In this document: positions 19,000-32,830 of the stretch, piece by piece | Position numbering within the stretch: the first letter of the stretch is position 1 | Layout of the letters: each line of letters begins with the position of its first letter | NCBI RefSeq assembly: GCF_963678635.1 | Contig: NC_087070.1 | Coordinates: forward strand, 43,572,988 to 43,636,987 | Length of the DNA stretch: 64,000 nucleotides | DNA from: Symsagittifera roscoffensis | Lineage: Eukaryota; Xenacoelomorpha; Acoela; Convolutidae | Direction: 5' to 3' | The notes under the pieces: model-generated | Database searches by the model: none | What the model was told of the DNA's origin: nothing | Seen by the model: only the letters and a program-made list of their open reading frames with translations | Program-made: the position numbers and the translations under genes

Positions 19000-20340
19000 T
19001 AAACTATAACACAAACTCAACATTTTTTATTACACAGCAAACCCTTAATGGTACTAGAAATCTGATACAATAGGATATTTAAATCCCATCACACTGTATA
19101 AGAAACACTAGAAACAAAACCTATACTAACACACCAAAGTTTTTCCCCAATTCACCCAACACTCATAACACCACATAAAAAAAATATCCCCTTTCCACAA
19201 ACAACAATTCAATCAACAGTCAAACCAATCGTTATTTCAAACTAATCTCTTATGGATTATCAAACATAAAGACCAATAACTAAAACAGGACAATCCAACA
19301 AACAAAAACAACGTAAATAAAAAAAGTTTCGTAAATCACAAATATAATTTTTTTGCAAAAAAAAAACATTATCAGCGCAAAAACAAAACCCTTTACACAA
19401 CGCGAAATCAATCACATGAACATAGTTACACTCAACAGATACCACAACCGGTTTCTCAGTTAGTATTCTTTAATGAAAAACAAAAAACGACAGACCGTAC
19501 CGAAAAGTAACCATTTTTCACCAAAAAAAAAATTCAACAATCAAACAACTAACAAGAAGCCAACCACATTATTCCGAAGATGAAAAATACTTCAACCAAA
19601 ACCAACAACAGTACAACTATATCCTACGAAAAGATAATTGGAATAATATTGACCAACCAGATAAAATTTATCAACGAGAGATTTTTGAAATCTTAATGAA
19701 CTCAGAACAAACACGACAAACAGAACAACACTTTTTTCAACGACAAATTTTGGCAAAATCAAGCAAAATAAGGCAATCACAAAACCATTTAATTACTCAA
19801 GGTTACCAACGCAATCCAATGCAAAATGTTATTCCCTTACCATAATATTTACAACAACACGAAATCACAAAAACTTAAATTACAAACTTAACCCAAATAC
19901 CAAACACAGCAGAATCACTTCAATTGACAATGAATCCATGTCTTATGGGTAGATAAACTATCACATCTAATGAACCGCTCACGTTGTTCACAGGAACAGA
20001 CCCTGAATATTCAGTAAAAGACTAACTAAATGCAGTTACAGCAAATTTAATTTTAAATAGGAGCCCAGAACCAATAAACTAACCACTACTTCAGAATAAG
20101 AATCATTGGTGCATATCACACATTAAAATTCTTATTTACGGCGCAGCTCAAAAATGGTTTTCAGACTTAGCTATAGAAACTAAATTTGATTGGAAACGAT
20201 TCACAAGAATTTTCAAAAATGTTCGACTCTGAATAAAATAAACAACATCAAAGAGTTCTATGCAACCAAATTCGTAGACTCCCTAATGAAACAATTAAAC
20301 AACTTGCAGTAAGAATCGAATCAAAAGTGAGAAAAGCATA
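19000..20340 (+). pseudogene. gag: Gag remnant, duplicate fragment
   Basis: Translated pieces match the intact minus-strand Gag: a MNPCLMG motif, LFTGTDPEYSVKD, LNAVTANLILN and GAAQKWFSDLAIE. They correspond to Gag residues about 560-700. Frames are broken by many stops. The fragment is a duplicate of 23670-24790 and lies between LTR copies A and B, so it comes from a rearranged partial copy rather than a complete second element. Confidence 0.75.
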
Positions 20341-20384
20341 TGCCCCTGATTGCAATTTTTTATAGTTTCAGCAACAGAACTGAC

Positions 20385-21325
20385 ATGTAAAAATGGAAAC
20401 TGACATGTCAGAATTGAACAAATTCCCAAATAGACATTTTATAAGCATGAAATAATCAAAAGCTGAAAAAGAAATTTACAGGAAAATGTTATTATTGGTT
20501 GTGTAATTTAATTTGTAATTAAAGTTGTTTAAATTTGATTAGTGAAAAAGTTTAAAAGCATTTTTATACATGTTTCTCATTTTTCATGTCTTTGACCGTT
20601 TTGTAAAAATTGTTTAAAAAATTTTAATCCTGATGATACACATAATGTGCAAAAACGCTTGAATTAACATTTCAAATTTCTTAAAATTCGAATCAATTCG
20701 AGCATATGCTTCTGCTAATGGAAGCAGATCAAAACTAGTATTTATATTCAATTATATTTCTGATAAAACTATCGCTATAAAATTTTTCTAACTAACCAAT
20801 CATGATCCATAACTAACACTTGCAATTTTTCATAGTTTCAGCAACAGAACAAATGCATGAAATTTAGTAAGCAGTCATTCTCCTTCAAAACAGTTCCGAT
20901 ATCTAACTCGCAAATACCAGTATACATTATAACTATTGTGACTAGGAGATATAAGAGTAAGATTAAGAATGGTATTAGACTAAGAAGTTGCACGAATCTA
21001 TCCGCCTGAAAATAAGATAGCGTGATGAACTGACAGTGTGCCCTATCTGACATTATTCTATGAGTGAGCCACCCCGGACTTTAACTCACTAAATTCAAAA
21101 CTTACGTCCGACCAATTTCCCTGTGCGTATATGAATTTTTGGTCAAACTCTGACATCTGGTTCAACTAGTTTGGTCGAGAGAAATAGGAAACGGGAACAT
21201 GGGATACGAAAGATAGAGGTTACTTAAAAACGAAGTGTATATAACAGACAACCCGTCTATAATGGACAACCTATGTCCCACATTAGTAAAACCTCGCAAA
21301 AACCATAAGAACTAACAGTTTGGGA
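20385..21325 (+). repeat. Duplicated segment with LTR, copy 2
   Basis: Direct repeat of 18035-18985. Just upstream (20350-20395) the LTR-internal phrase 'tagtttcagcaacagaac' is joined to a different flank, a recombination or template-switch scar. Confidence 0.8.
20719..21316 (+). repeat. Old LTR copy B, probable 5' LTR of the old element
   Basis: It begins tggaagcagatcaaaactag and ends near ctaaca, followed by gtttgggaaatata. A TGG three bases past the end could be the start of a primer-binding site, though I cannot match it to a tRNA. Gag-like sequence follows in the same orientation. Together with copy C at 39398 it brackets the degenerate element. Confidence 0.7.
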
Positions 21326-24300
21326 AATATAAAGCCTAACCCCTGGACTTTGCAACCATCATCCTAACAATTACATCAAGAGATAATTTAGAAAATAAAC
21401 AAACAATAGTAAACCACAAATGTTTATTTCAAACTGAAAAATACGTTCATTAAACCACATAAAAAATACACCACATTGATAAAAAATAGGATAGTAGATT
21501 AGATTTAGAAAAAAAACAAGAAAGAAGGCAATAATAACAAAACAAAAACAAATTACTAAAGGAAAACTTTCGAAAACACAAAACGCAGTTTTGGAATCAG
21601 ATACAACAACAGTCCAAGAACTTCAAAATCTATGAGATTTATCTGACGACAAAAACAAACCAATGAACGACAAAAACATTTTTCCGAATTAGAATCTACA
21701 ACTCAATCATCTATAAAAGGTAAATGCAGAATAAAAACCTTCGCAAACCAGCAAACCAGATCGACTCTATAATTGGAATCAGTCAATAAGACATATTGAA
21801 AATTACAGGTTAACCGTAATACAGCACAGAAAATGATTCAAAAACTTTGATGATAATTCTATTCTTCCTTTTCTCATTCATAAAAAAATGATCCCGCTAG
21901 AGGACAAGTACAACCTTGCCAGAATTTAATTGCAAATTTGTTCGAAGAAGGAAAAAACCCAAGCAAATATGAATTACCTGATATAAAAATTAGAAGACAA
22001 ACACTCGACCACTATCTACCAGGCATCAGTAATATCAATTCTATGACGGAAAATTTACTATTGAAATTTTACCATCACAAACTCATCCAACTCCACGTAG
22101 AATACAAACACATGACATAGAATTAGATTGTTTAAAAGATTTCATAGAATATATCAAGATTATTCAACATCAAAATTCACAAAAAGCAACTTAAATTTTC
22201 ACAAATGCTGTTTTTTCTATCATTCATTCTTACATTTCCACATTAGAATCAAATGAATAATTATATGTATCACCACCTCAAACATCTCGTTATTTCAAAA
22301 TATTCTCTTATGGATTATCAAACATAAAGACCAATAACTAAAGCAGGACAATGCAACAAACAAAAACAACGTGAATGAAAAAAGTTTCGCAAATCACAAA
22401 TATGATTTTTTTGCAAACCAATGAACGACAAAAACATTTTTCCGAATTAGAATCTACAACTCAATCATCTATAAAAGGTAAATGCAGAATAAAAACCTTC
22501 GCAAACCAGCAAACCAGATCGACTCTATAATTGGAATCAGTCAATAAGACATATTGAAAATTACAGGTTAACCGTAATACAGCACAGAAAATGATTCAAA
22601 AACTTTGATGATAATTCTATTCTTCCTTTTCTCATTCATAAAAAAATGATCCCGTTAGAGGACAAGTACAACCTTGCCAGAATTTAATTGCGAATTTGTT
22701 CGAAGAAGGAAAAAACCCAAGCAAATATGAATTACCTGATATAAAAATTAGAAGACAAACACTCGACCACTATCTACCAGGCATCAGTAATATCAATTCT
22801 ATGACGGAAAATTTACTATTGAAATTTTACCATCACAAACTCATCCAACTCCACGTAGAATACAAACACATGACATAGAATTATATTGTTTAAAAGATTT
22901 CATAGAATATATCAAGATTATTCAACATCAAAATTCACAAAAAGCAACTTAAATTTTCACAAATGCAGTTTTTTCTATCATTCATTCTTACATTTCCACA
23001 TTAGAATCAAATGAATTATTATATGTATCACCACCTCAAACATCTCGACATGCAATAACCGGACAAAAAAAACCTTTTCTTGCGATCATTAGATTCAATT
23101 CGTAAAACAATTTCCGATATTAAAAAATCACAAATAGTAAAAGTTTATCTACAAACATTCCTAGCATGGCTCATTATAGACTATTTTGTACACAATTTAG
23201 ATTTAATCTCAACAGCAAGAAAAAATTTTCGACCACAAACATCAGACGATAAAACATGTTCAGCAGATTAAACAGACTATGTATGGGACCCTTAATGGTC
23301 TCATATAATGTTTTTCATTTTCCCTAACGATATTTCAAGTTGCGCAATTGCCACCGTCTCTGTGCACAAAGATTACCTAAGAGTTACTCAACTCACCACT
23401 GATACATCACTTAAACTATAACACAATATTTAATGGTAGGACAAGCAATAATAGTTTAAACTCAACATTTTTTATTACACAGGAAACCCTTAATGGTACT
23501 AGAAATCTGACACAACAGGATATTTAAACCCCATCACACAGTGTAAGAAATAGTAGAAACAAAACCTACACCAACACGCCAACGTTTTTCCCCAATTCAC
23601 CCAACACTCACAACACTACCTTATAAAAATACCCCCTTTCCACAAACAACACTTCAATCAACAGTCAAACCAATCGTTATTTCAAAATATTCTCTTATGG
23701 ATTATCAAACATAAAGACCAATAACTAAAACAGGACAATGCAACAAACAAAAACAACGTGAATGAAAAAAGTTTCGCAAATCACAAATATGATTTTTTTG
23801 CAAACAAAAACATTATCAGCGCAAAAAAAATCTTTACCCAACACGAAATCAATCACATGAACATAGTTGCACTCAACAGATACCACAACCAGTTTCTCAG
23901 TCAGTATTCTTATATGAAAAACAAAAAACTCCAACAGACCGTACCAAAAAGTAACTAATTTTTCAACAAAGCAAAAATTCAATAATCAAACAATTAACAG
24001 GAAGCCAACCACATTATTCCGAAGATGGAAATTACTTCAACCACAAGCAACAACAGTACAACTATATCCCACGAAAAGATTATTGGAATAATATTGATCA
24101 ACCAGATAAAATTAACAAACGAGATATTTTTGAACCATTCATGAACTCAGAACAAACACGACAAACACACCAACACCTTTTCAACGACAAATTTTTGCAA
24201 AATCAAGCAAAATTAGGCAATCACAAAACCATATAATTACTCAAGGTTACCAACTCAATCCAATGCAAAATGTAATTCCCTTACCATACTATTTACAACA

Positions 24301-25630
24301 AAACGAAACCACAAAAACTTAAATTACAAACTTACCCCAAAAACCAAACACAGCAGAATCACTTCAATTGAGCATGAATCTATATCTCATGGGTAGATAA
24401 TCTATCACATCCAATAAACCGCTCACGTTTTTCACAGGAACAGAACCTGAATATTCAGTAAAAGACTACCTAAATGCAGTTACAGCAAGTTTAATTTTAA
24501 ACATAGGTCCAGAACCAATAAATTAACCACTCCTTCAGAATAGGAATCATTGGTGCATATCACAATTTAAAACCCTTATTGACGGCGCAGCTCAAAAGCG
24601 GTTTTCAGTTTTAGCTATAGAAATTAAATCTGATTGGAAACGATTCACACAAGAATTTTCAAAAATGTTAGACTCTGAAAGAAATAAACAACATCAAAGA
24701 GTTCTATGCAACGAAATTCGTAGACTCCCTAACCAAACAACCAAAAAAAACTTGCAATAAGAATCGAAACAATAGTGGTAAAACATATGCCCCTAATACG
24801 CATCATTATAAAAACACGAAAATAACCGAAGTTTTAATGATGACTCTAACAACTTAATTACGCAAAATTGCAATATGAAAGTGAGCATCACCAATCCATC
24901 ATCAATCCGACAACCCGATATTGATTTTTGAAACCAAAACCTAAACAACCTTCAAACAACAACTTCACTTTTTAATATTATACAAGACTCTGATAAGAAA
25001 CTAGCAGAATAAATTACTCAAGTTTTAATTATTATAAAAACATCCGAATTTCAAAGGCAAACTACCATTCAAAAAATATTGTAACTAATGCTGCAGATTT
25101 AGACATAGCATTGCTGAATGCAGGCGAAACAACAAGACAACTTAAACAGACCACAAAAACACAGACAACCAAGCACATTTTTTTATCAATAAATGAAAAA
25201 CAGATCAAAGTTTAAAAAACAAAAAGTTTCCAAGTAACTATAGCTCAGAAAACCACTCCCAAATAGATATAGCAATAACAGATCACAATCTCCCTATCGA
25301 AATAAACTTCGCAGAAAATCACCAGATCGATGAAAATCGCAAAACTAGTCACAAAATAGATATAGCAGACCAAATAGTCAAAATAATCAGTATAGAAACA
25401 GTTACACTAAATCAAATTAAAAAAAAAGTAATTATTCAAACTATAATAGGAGCTGTTTTTATTCAAACTCACGAAAAAGATACTATTCAACTGATCCTTC
25501 AAGAACTTTCTCAAACAATCGAAACTATTCAAATTGACGAAAGCGAAATTATGCGAATGATAGATCACAAAATCAAAACTATAGAAGCAGTACACTGCAT
25601 TAATCAAGTAAAATCTACAGATTAAACAAA
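21320..25630 (+). pseudogene. gag: Gag remnant of the old element
   Basis: N-terminal Gag (NLFEEGKNPSKYELPDIKI and HYLPGISNINS) occurs twice, at 21938 and 22696, because of a tandem duplication. It is followed by mid-Gag at about 23080-23270 (FLAWLIIDYFVHNLDLIS) and by capsid-like segments at 24400-24790. The Asn/Arg/Ser/Tyr-rich nucleocapsid is near 25200-25610. The stretch before 21900 matches the small basic ORF upstream of Gag in the young element. All frames are interrupted. Confidence 0.8.
21656..23047 (+). repeat. Near-identical tandem duplication within old gag
   Basis: Positions 21656-22289 and 22414-23047 (634 bp each, offset 758) differ at only about five positions that I can see. 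The 124 bp between them (22290-22413) is itself almost identical to 23678-23802, the normal downstream sequence. The rearrangement is therefore far younger than the element it lies in. Confidence 0.9.
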
Positions 25631-28600
25631 ACCAAACCCTCCAGGTATCGATAAAACAGAAATTTTGGAACTACAGTTAAAGCACATACATTGTGAACCC
25701 ACAGATGAAGAAATTCACACAGAAAACACACTTATTGTTAACATGCTTAAAACAGAACATGAACATCAAACACCAATTGAATCGAAAAATTACCAAAAAA
25801 AATTGTTAGCTCTAATTATCAAGAAACAGATAATAATCTAGAAACAACAAATTAAACTCAACTGAAACCAACTCCAATATGAAAAAATATATATCAAAAT
25901 ACAACAAATAAAATTTCACCACCAAAAGAAAAAAGCTGGACAAGCCCACTTCTTTTAGAAAGCCCGAAAAACAAAACCTTCCAATCATCAGATCTTGAAA
26001 TAGGTTTTTTAATTTATTCTGTTGCAGAATCAAACATTATCTTGATCCCTACATGGAATGAGATTCAAATTCTGCATCCAAAACTTTCCCCTTCCAAAAT
26101 CTCAAGTAAACTAGCAACTCCACAAGGCACAAGTCTATCATACTATACAAAAATTCATTTATTCTTGATCCCAGCTCAAGCAATGGAACAAAACAAACTT
26201 TTACATAAACCTTCCAAGCAATTATTCCACATAACAGACATAACACACAATATACTTGGTCTCACATATATTTCTAAATATATCCCAACTATAAACAACT
26301 TAAACAGTAAACTACATATCACAGACAAATATGCAAAACTGAATTTTACATCTCTAACATTCTTCCAAAGCATGAATAGGCAACCCCCAATTTTCTCAGA
26401 ATTTAACCCTATAAACAATCAACAAAGAATACATCTGAAACCACTAACGAGACATGTAGATGACATTTCTAAAAATCAAATACATCAAAATAACCCTGAT
26501 CTTAATAAACAAAAACTAAAAATGTCTGATCTTGAACTCAAACCACCTCATAATTTTGGTAGAGTAACGACTTCATCTATCAAACACGCTAAAAGTACAA
26601 ATACATATATACTATCCCTACATGTATACAACAATTCATCATCCAAAACTACAATTCCTTTAGAATTTTTAGGCAATTGCAAAACAAATACAACACAAAA
26701 TTCCACGAATACAAAATTCAAAAAGAAAAACGGTTTTTAACCAAAAATCCAAATTTCAAAATGTACAACTCAAAAAATAAAGTTTTAGCGATGTTCAACT
26801 ACCAACATTCTCAAATCAATCAGCAAGAATTTGAACAACTAGCAAATTTATAACAAAAATATCCCATGGTTTACTCAATACCAAAGTTTGATGCTGGAAA
26901 AATATATTCACCACTAAATCTTCCCCTTAAATTCAACGCAAATTTCAACAACAACTCTCAGACAAACTACCAACACATTTACAAGACAAAATAAACAGTC
27001 TTTATATAAACTCGAACAATACAAAATTGTCTCACCCGGAAACAAAGAACAACAACACAAAGGAACCACATTCATCAACCCCGTAATTATTCTCGCTAAA
27101 AAAGTATCACTTAGAATTGTTTTAGACACACGATATTCAGTCTCTGTGAACGATAAACCAAAACACAACTGGCCTATAGTACCGCAACAAAGAAAATTTT
27201 ACAAACACAAACGGTTAATAATATACCACTGCCGATATGAATAGCGCATATAATCAAATGCCATTAGACGAGTAATCACTTCGACTAACACAATTCGTAA
27301 TTGAAAACCCGCAATGTGATTTTAATAGACTATTCTATGGTATTTCCATAGGACCAGCAGCTTTTTCAGCCTTTATGATTAAATTTTTTAACCTTTTAAT
27401 TCTTAGCAAAAACATAATCAGATATTTAGATAATTTTTTCATACAGTCACAAGCAAAACAAGAAACCCTTAAAGTTTTAGACAAATACTACCAAATCTCA
27501 TTAAAAAAACAAGAAAGCAGCCCGAGATAAATCAAATTTTTTCTTTACTCGTGTTAAGTTCTTCGGACACATTATTAAAGGCACCACAACTACACCTTAA
27601 AGTCAAGAATAGATGCAATATTGAAACTTCAACCACCATCAAATGAAAAGAAAAGTCAAGAAATCCTTGGCTTGCTAAACTTCATCAATATCTTTAACCA
27701 TTTTTTATTACTCTCCGGCAGCAAAATAATTTCGATTGGACATTAGAACATCAAAAACGCTTTGACAAAATAAAAACTCTTCTAACAGAGCAAGTTTCAA
27801 ACGCAATTCCATATCCAGGCCAACCATTTTACGCTAAGTACGATGCCTCCAACTTTGGAATTGGTTCAGCGCTTCTACAATCACATAAAGGTACAAACAA
27901 ATTGAATGTCATATCAGCAAACTCAAGATTTTTTACACAAGCAGAACTTAAACTCTCTACCCTTGTGAGAAAACAGGATAAACATTAACAGAATTTGAAA
28001 TCCTAGTCCTCGGATCAAAACATCCAACAGTTCGATTCAAAGATAATAAATCAAAAAATTTTCTATTTACACAAAAATCATATCCAAACCAAAGAGTTTA
28101 TAGATTTTAATTTTATCTAATGAAATTTCCATACCAACAAATAGTTTGAATAGCCTTGCTTTATCAAATACACTTAGTCGAAACACCCATCTGAATTGCT
28201 AACACGGAAAACAACTGTAGAATTAACAGGAAATATAAAATTCTTCCCTGCAAAACACGAAACATCACCACGACTAGAAAAAAAATATGCAGTAAAAACT
28301 GACTCTGACGCTAAGCAAACAAACACCTTAGAGTACTTTCCATTATATCTTCAATGCCATCTAAATAACCATTACGAAGTCGATTGATTAGGAAAACATA
28401 CACTTAAACCAATACCATACTCATCATGGATAAAAAACAATACACAACAAAAGATATCTTAACAAAAACCACACAGAAAAACTCAGTCCCGTGAACAGAA
28501 AAGACCTAACAGAAGCCATAAAATTGCCATACCCCGCAAATTGTAACAAAAAGATACAATCAATGACGTGTTCAATTTACAGGGATAAAATACCTCTTTC

Positions 28601-31600
28601 AAGAGAAGAAAATGAAAAAAATTTCCCACCAAACACAGAAATAATGACAGTTCAGTTATTACAAAAATGACAAAATTTTGACCCTTTCACCGAAAACTTA
28701 AGTCTTGACATAAAAATAAAACAAAACCAGTAAGAGCCGATATCACAACCCTAGGAAAAAACTTACTTCGAAATTTCCGAAAAATTAATAGTACGACTAT
28801 AAACGAAAACACTGACCTCTTAAAATATCACACTCCTGAAACAAAAGTACCCTGTCCCCCACTAAGCCTAATTTTAAGTGCTTTTAACTTTTCAAGTTCC
28901 TTACATACAAAAAGACTTGCAGGATTAGAAAACAACATCATTAATTTTCACTCAAAAATTTCTTTTTTCCAAATCCAATTTGAACTAAAAACTATGCAAT
29001 GGTTGCATAACACGTCAATTGAATTTTTTCCCCACCAAAAGCAAACAGCGTAAAAAAGATTTCAAAGAAAAAAGTCTTTAATTTGAAAACAGAATCTCAT
29101 TTGATACCAAAGATTTTATATCACCCTCCTCAGATTGAAATTCATTTATAATGGTAAAAGTAGATGCACTTTGCGTTTACACACTATATAGCACTCAACC
29201 CTGTACCTCACTGCAACACTTATTTGCTTACACAAATTTTTACGAACACTGGGTAGCAAAATTTGGACTACCAAAAATTCTTGTCAGAGCCAATTGAACG
29301 GAAAATAATCAATGAAATCATAACATAGTGTCTTCTCTTTAATAGAACAAAAACCTAGAATAGACAAATGGACTAGTTGAAGGCATGAACCGTTCACTAC
29401 AAGAAAACCTCCGATGGATTATAACTCGAGATGATAAAAAAATACGCCAAATGGCCAATAGACGTAAATTATTCCAATTAGCATATATTTACAAACCACT
29501 ACAACATTCGGAAGGTCACTATATGAAATGTTTTTTAACCAAAATCCACGTAAACCAAACATGTCACAGCAAATTCCTCAAAAAAACGTACAAATTTACT
29601 GTCAACCCAACAAAGATTAATTATTTTCTAATCTACCACTTCACACTCATGACGAGGATCATTTTCACCGTCCACAAATTTTAAAATTAGCCTCTGGAAC
29701 CCATACAGAATAAATTTTACACCGACATAAAAAAAATGAAATGAAAAATACCAAAAAATTGCAAGGAATTTGTTACAAAGACTAAGTATTCATTCTCAAA
29801 TAAATTCGCGTTTTACACCAGCATCAAACCTAAAAATGGGAACGTTGTTTTCATCCCAAAAATTTTTGTTTGAAAAGGGATCTCAAAAAAGTTACAACCT
29901 TTACCAAGAGGACCAATTCAAGTTATAGAAAAACCCACAGACGTCACATATAAACTTATCGATCACAAAATAGAAAATTGATACAACACAGGAACAATAT
30001 TTTACCATACTATCCGAAGGAATAGCCAATAATTTTCCATACTATCTGAATTAAAACAGGACTTCATTTTCTTCACTGGACTACAGATCGTTGAAAAAAC
30101 CACCAAAAAAACCATACAACAAAAAAATGACCAGCTGCTCCAATCATCAGATGTGATTCCAGAAAAATTATCAGACAAGCCTCAAAAAAGTAGTTCAAAA
30201 ACAAAGTCTTTATCTTAAATTACAAGAAAAAATCCTCATACCCGAAATAAAAGAAATATCACAAAAACGTCAATTATGTAAAACATTAGAGAAAGTAGTA
30301 TTTCTTTGATTAATAAGACAACATTAATAACATTTTCAATCAGCCTCAAAATTATTTCTGATTAGAACCATTCGTTCTCGTTGTGTAAAACTAGTTTAAA
30401 ATCAGCCAATCAAATTGGTTTGAAATCATCTCATTTCTCTCTAAACGCACTACCGTTATTAGCCGACATATAGCCAACTTGAGCTAGATCTGGAACTATG
30501 ACTCGAAGACCTCCAGGTCGAAAGAAAGCACTACCCTTCTATTTGACAACCTAAATAAGTATCATATAAAATTTGTATCCCTCTTCTATCAATCAACATA
30601 AAAATCAACAAAATTGTCCCAACTCAAACCCCGCATTTTTCCAAAATAAAGAAACTAATTAGCCTTAAGTAAAATCCGACATGGTCTAAAGCCGCTCTAC
30701 TTCCCAGAACTCACTAATCATCTTACAAATAAAAATATGACTTAGAAATTTAAAACCTAAATACCCAAACTTTCTTCCACCAAAAAATCTTCATACCCAA
30801 CCCAATTGTCAAAAATCAAAAACCAATTCGAGCGCACATGGCTTAAACTCCGCAATAAAAGACCTTCCAAATAACACCTCATTGTTCAAATGGTTCTTTC
30901 AAACTCAGTTCAACTGTTCGACAAAACAACTTTTGAGTTCAACCTTTCTCTCAATTTTGTAAACACTTTTTCAACTTTTTTGTTTTTCTCAAAACCGAAT
31001 TTCTAGAAATAGGAACCCTCATTTTTTAAAAATTTGTAGTCAATACAATCGTTTCTACTCCCTCGTACAAACCTACCTTTGTCTATCGAAAAACCTTGAC
31101 CACCTAATTAGGATTGAAAACTAAAAATTTCATGATTGAAACGAAGTTCACTAAATAAAGACGGATTTTTTAAATCTTTTCAGAATTTTTGTAACTTTGC
31201 TCATTTCTCTCGATTTAACAATCCTTAAATGCAAAAACAAAACAATATTTAATTTTGCATTAGCAACAATTTTGCTAATTTTTTTTGCAGAAGAAAATTA
31301 TAAAGAACACACAATTAATTATATCAAGCAAGTGAACATTTGAAAATTGCTAATGGACATCCAATTAAACATTCCCATCAACCACTACATCCAAGATCGT
31401 CGACAACACCGACATCTCGCCAAACAAAACAACCCAATCATCTACACGTATCTCGTTTGCAGAAAACCCTTATACATTTAAAAAAAGGCACGCATCACTA
31501 TTCGAACCCTTAATACCAGCCATTCCTCAAGCACCCCTAAGTGAAGCACAATACGAGCCAACGTATAACTTTTAGCCCTCATTTCAACAAGATCTTAACA

Positions 31601-32242
31601 GAATAGACGTCCATACCAGAACCAAAATCTAACAACTACAATAGATCGACAAATTATTCACCCACGACAAAATTGAAACCTTACAACACCAGGAGTTCTT
31701 TTTAACATACTCTCCTCACCATCATCGACCCCTCTAGATCTTCCTAGTAAAACAATTGAAAACACCCCTCCATCACTTCAAACCCCAACTTCGCAACAAA
31801 GTATTCCAAATACTCCATCAAATTATTCAGGTTCAACGTCAACTTCTTAAAAAACTCGTGAAAATCCCTTTAATCCCCCTACTTCATCACAAAGACTTCC
31901 AAATTGGATGATACAATCATTTTCTCAAAGTGAACCAAACTTAGTTAGCGGTCCAATAGACATTTCACCAGATACTTCTTTATCACTACCAGAAACTCTA
32001 TCACTTCCATCAAAACCTTCAGTCGCAGGTCAAATACCAACTAATTTCCCTACAATTTTTTCGAGTCAATCAACCGATAGATATCGTGAACTACAAAGCA
32101 CAAATACACCCCTACGCTTAGATTGGAACTCCTTTGTAGCACACCCTCCTATTTGTGGCCAACATCTTGATAGCAATCGACTACATAACTGGGCACTCAA
32201 TAGACTGCAATACAGACACGATATTCACAAGGACATAAAATA
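25630..32242 (+). pseudogene. pol: Pol remnant of the old element
   Basis: Protease is near 26000-26170 (SVAESNIILIPTWNEI; the DSG core is changed). The linker runs to 26740 as an open frame of 232 codons. RT spans about 27040-27720 (FINPVIILAK, NSAYNQMPLDE) and RNase H 27830-28100 (YDASNFGIGSALLQ). Integrase pieces lie at 28860-29700 (MNRSLQENLRWII), GPY/F near 29890-29960 and the C-terminal tail at 31908-32242 (SFSQSEPNLVSGPIDIS). Numerous stops and frameshifts are present. It is useful as an independent sister sequence for judging which stops in the young element are recent. Confidence 0.85.
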
Positions 32243-32830
32243 ACATAAATATCCAAATCCTTAACCAACATAATTTAACCTTTAAATTAGAAATAACAAA
32301 AAAATTAAATAACTTAGTAAACCATCCATTACCACTACCGCCATCAAATATAACCGCTCAATTTTTGCCCTCTTCATTTAATACAACGGAATTTATCTAT
32401 AAATAAGATAGATATACAAAAAAGGCAACAGGATAAATGCATTCTTTAATCCTTTTTCAAGATTATCATACACATGTATCTTTTAATAGTTTTTCTAATC
32501 AAAACCTTCTTAACTTTTTGCTTTTCTAGAGCCAATACCTCATCCAAACCCTTGCCTCAGAACAGGACCACAAAACCTCCTCGTCACACTATATAATTGT
32601 GAAGATAATAAACAAAAAACACTACATAAATACGCAATTAATCAAGTAACACAATGCGAATCAGAACCACAAGAAAAAGAAACAACAAATAAATTAGCGG
32701 CAATTTATTCAACAACCCGAGCTCTCTCTTAAGAACACATTGTACATAATACATACGAACAAATTGTAGGACAACCACATACAGAAAAAATTTCGTTCTC
32801 AAAACAATCACCTTTTTAGCAAACGATGAG
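32243..32830 (+). pseudogene. Env-like 5' remnant with large internal deletion
   Basis: A hydrophobic leader (32476-32530) is followed by RTGPQNLLVTLYNCEDNKQK and KYAINQVTQCESEPQ. These match the first ~80 residues of the env-like protein of the young element. At about 32730 the sequence jumps to the end of the 139-codon ORF (NTYEQIVGQPH), so nearly all of env is missing here. The missing C-terminal part appears again at 35640-36000. Confidence 0.75.

Noticed and set aside
22290-22413. Candidate short independent repeat
   Set aside because: It is a copy of 23678-23802 brought in by the tandem duplication, not a separate element.
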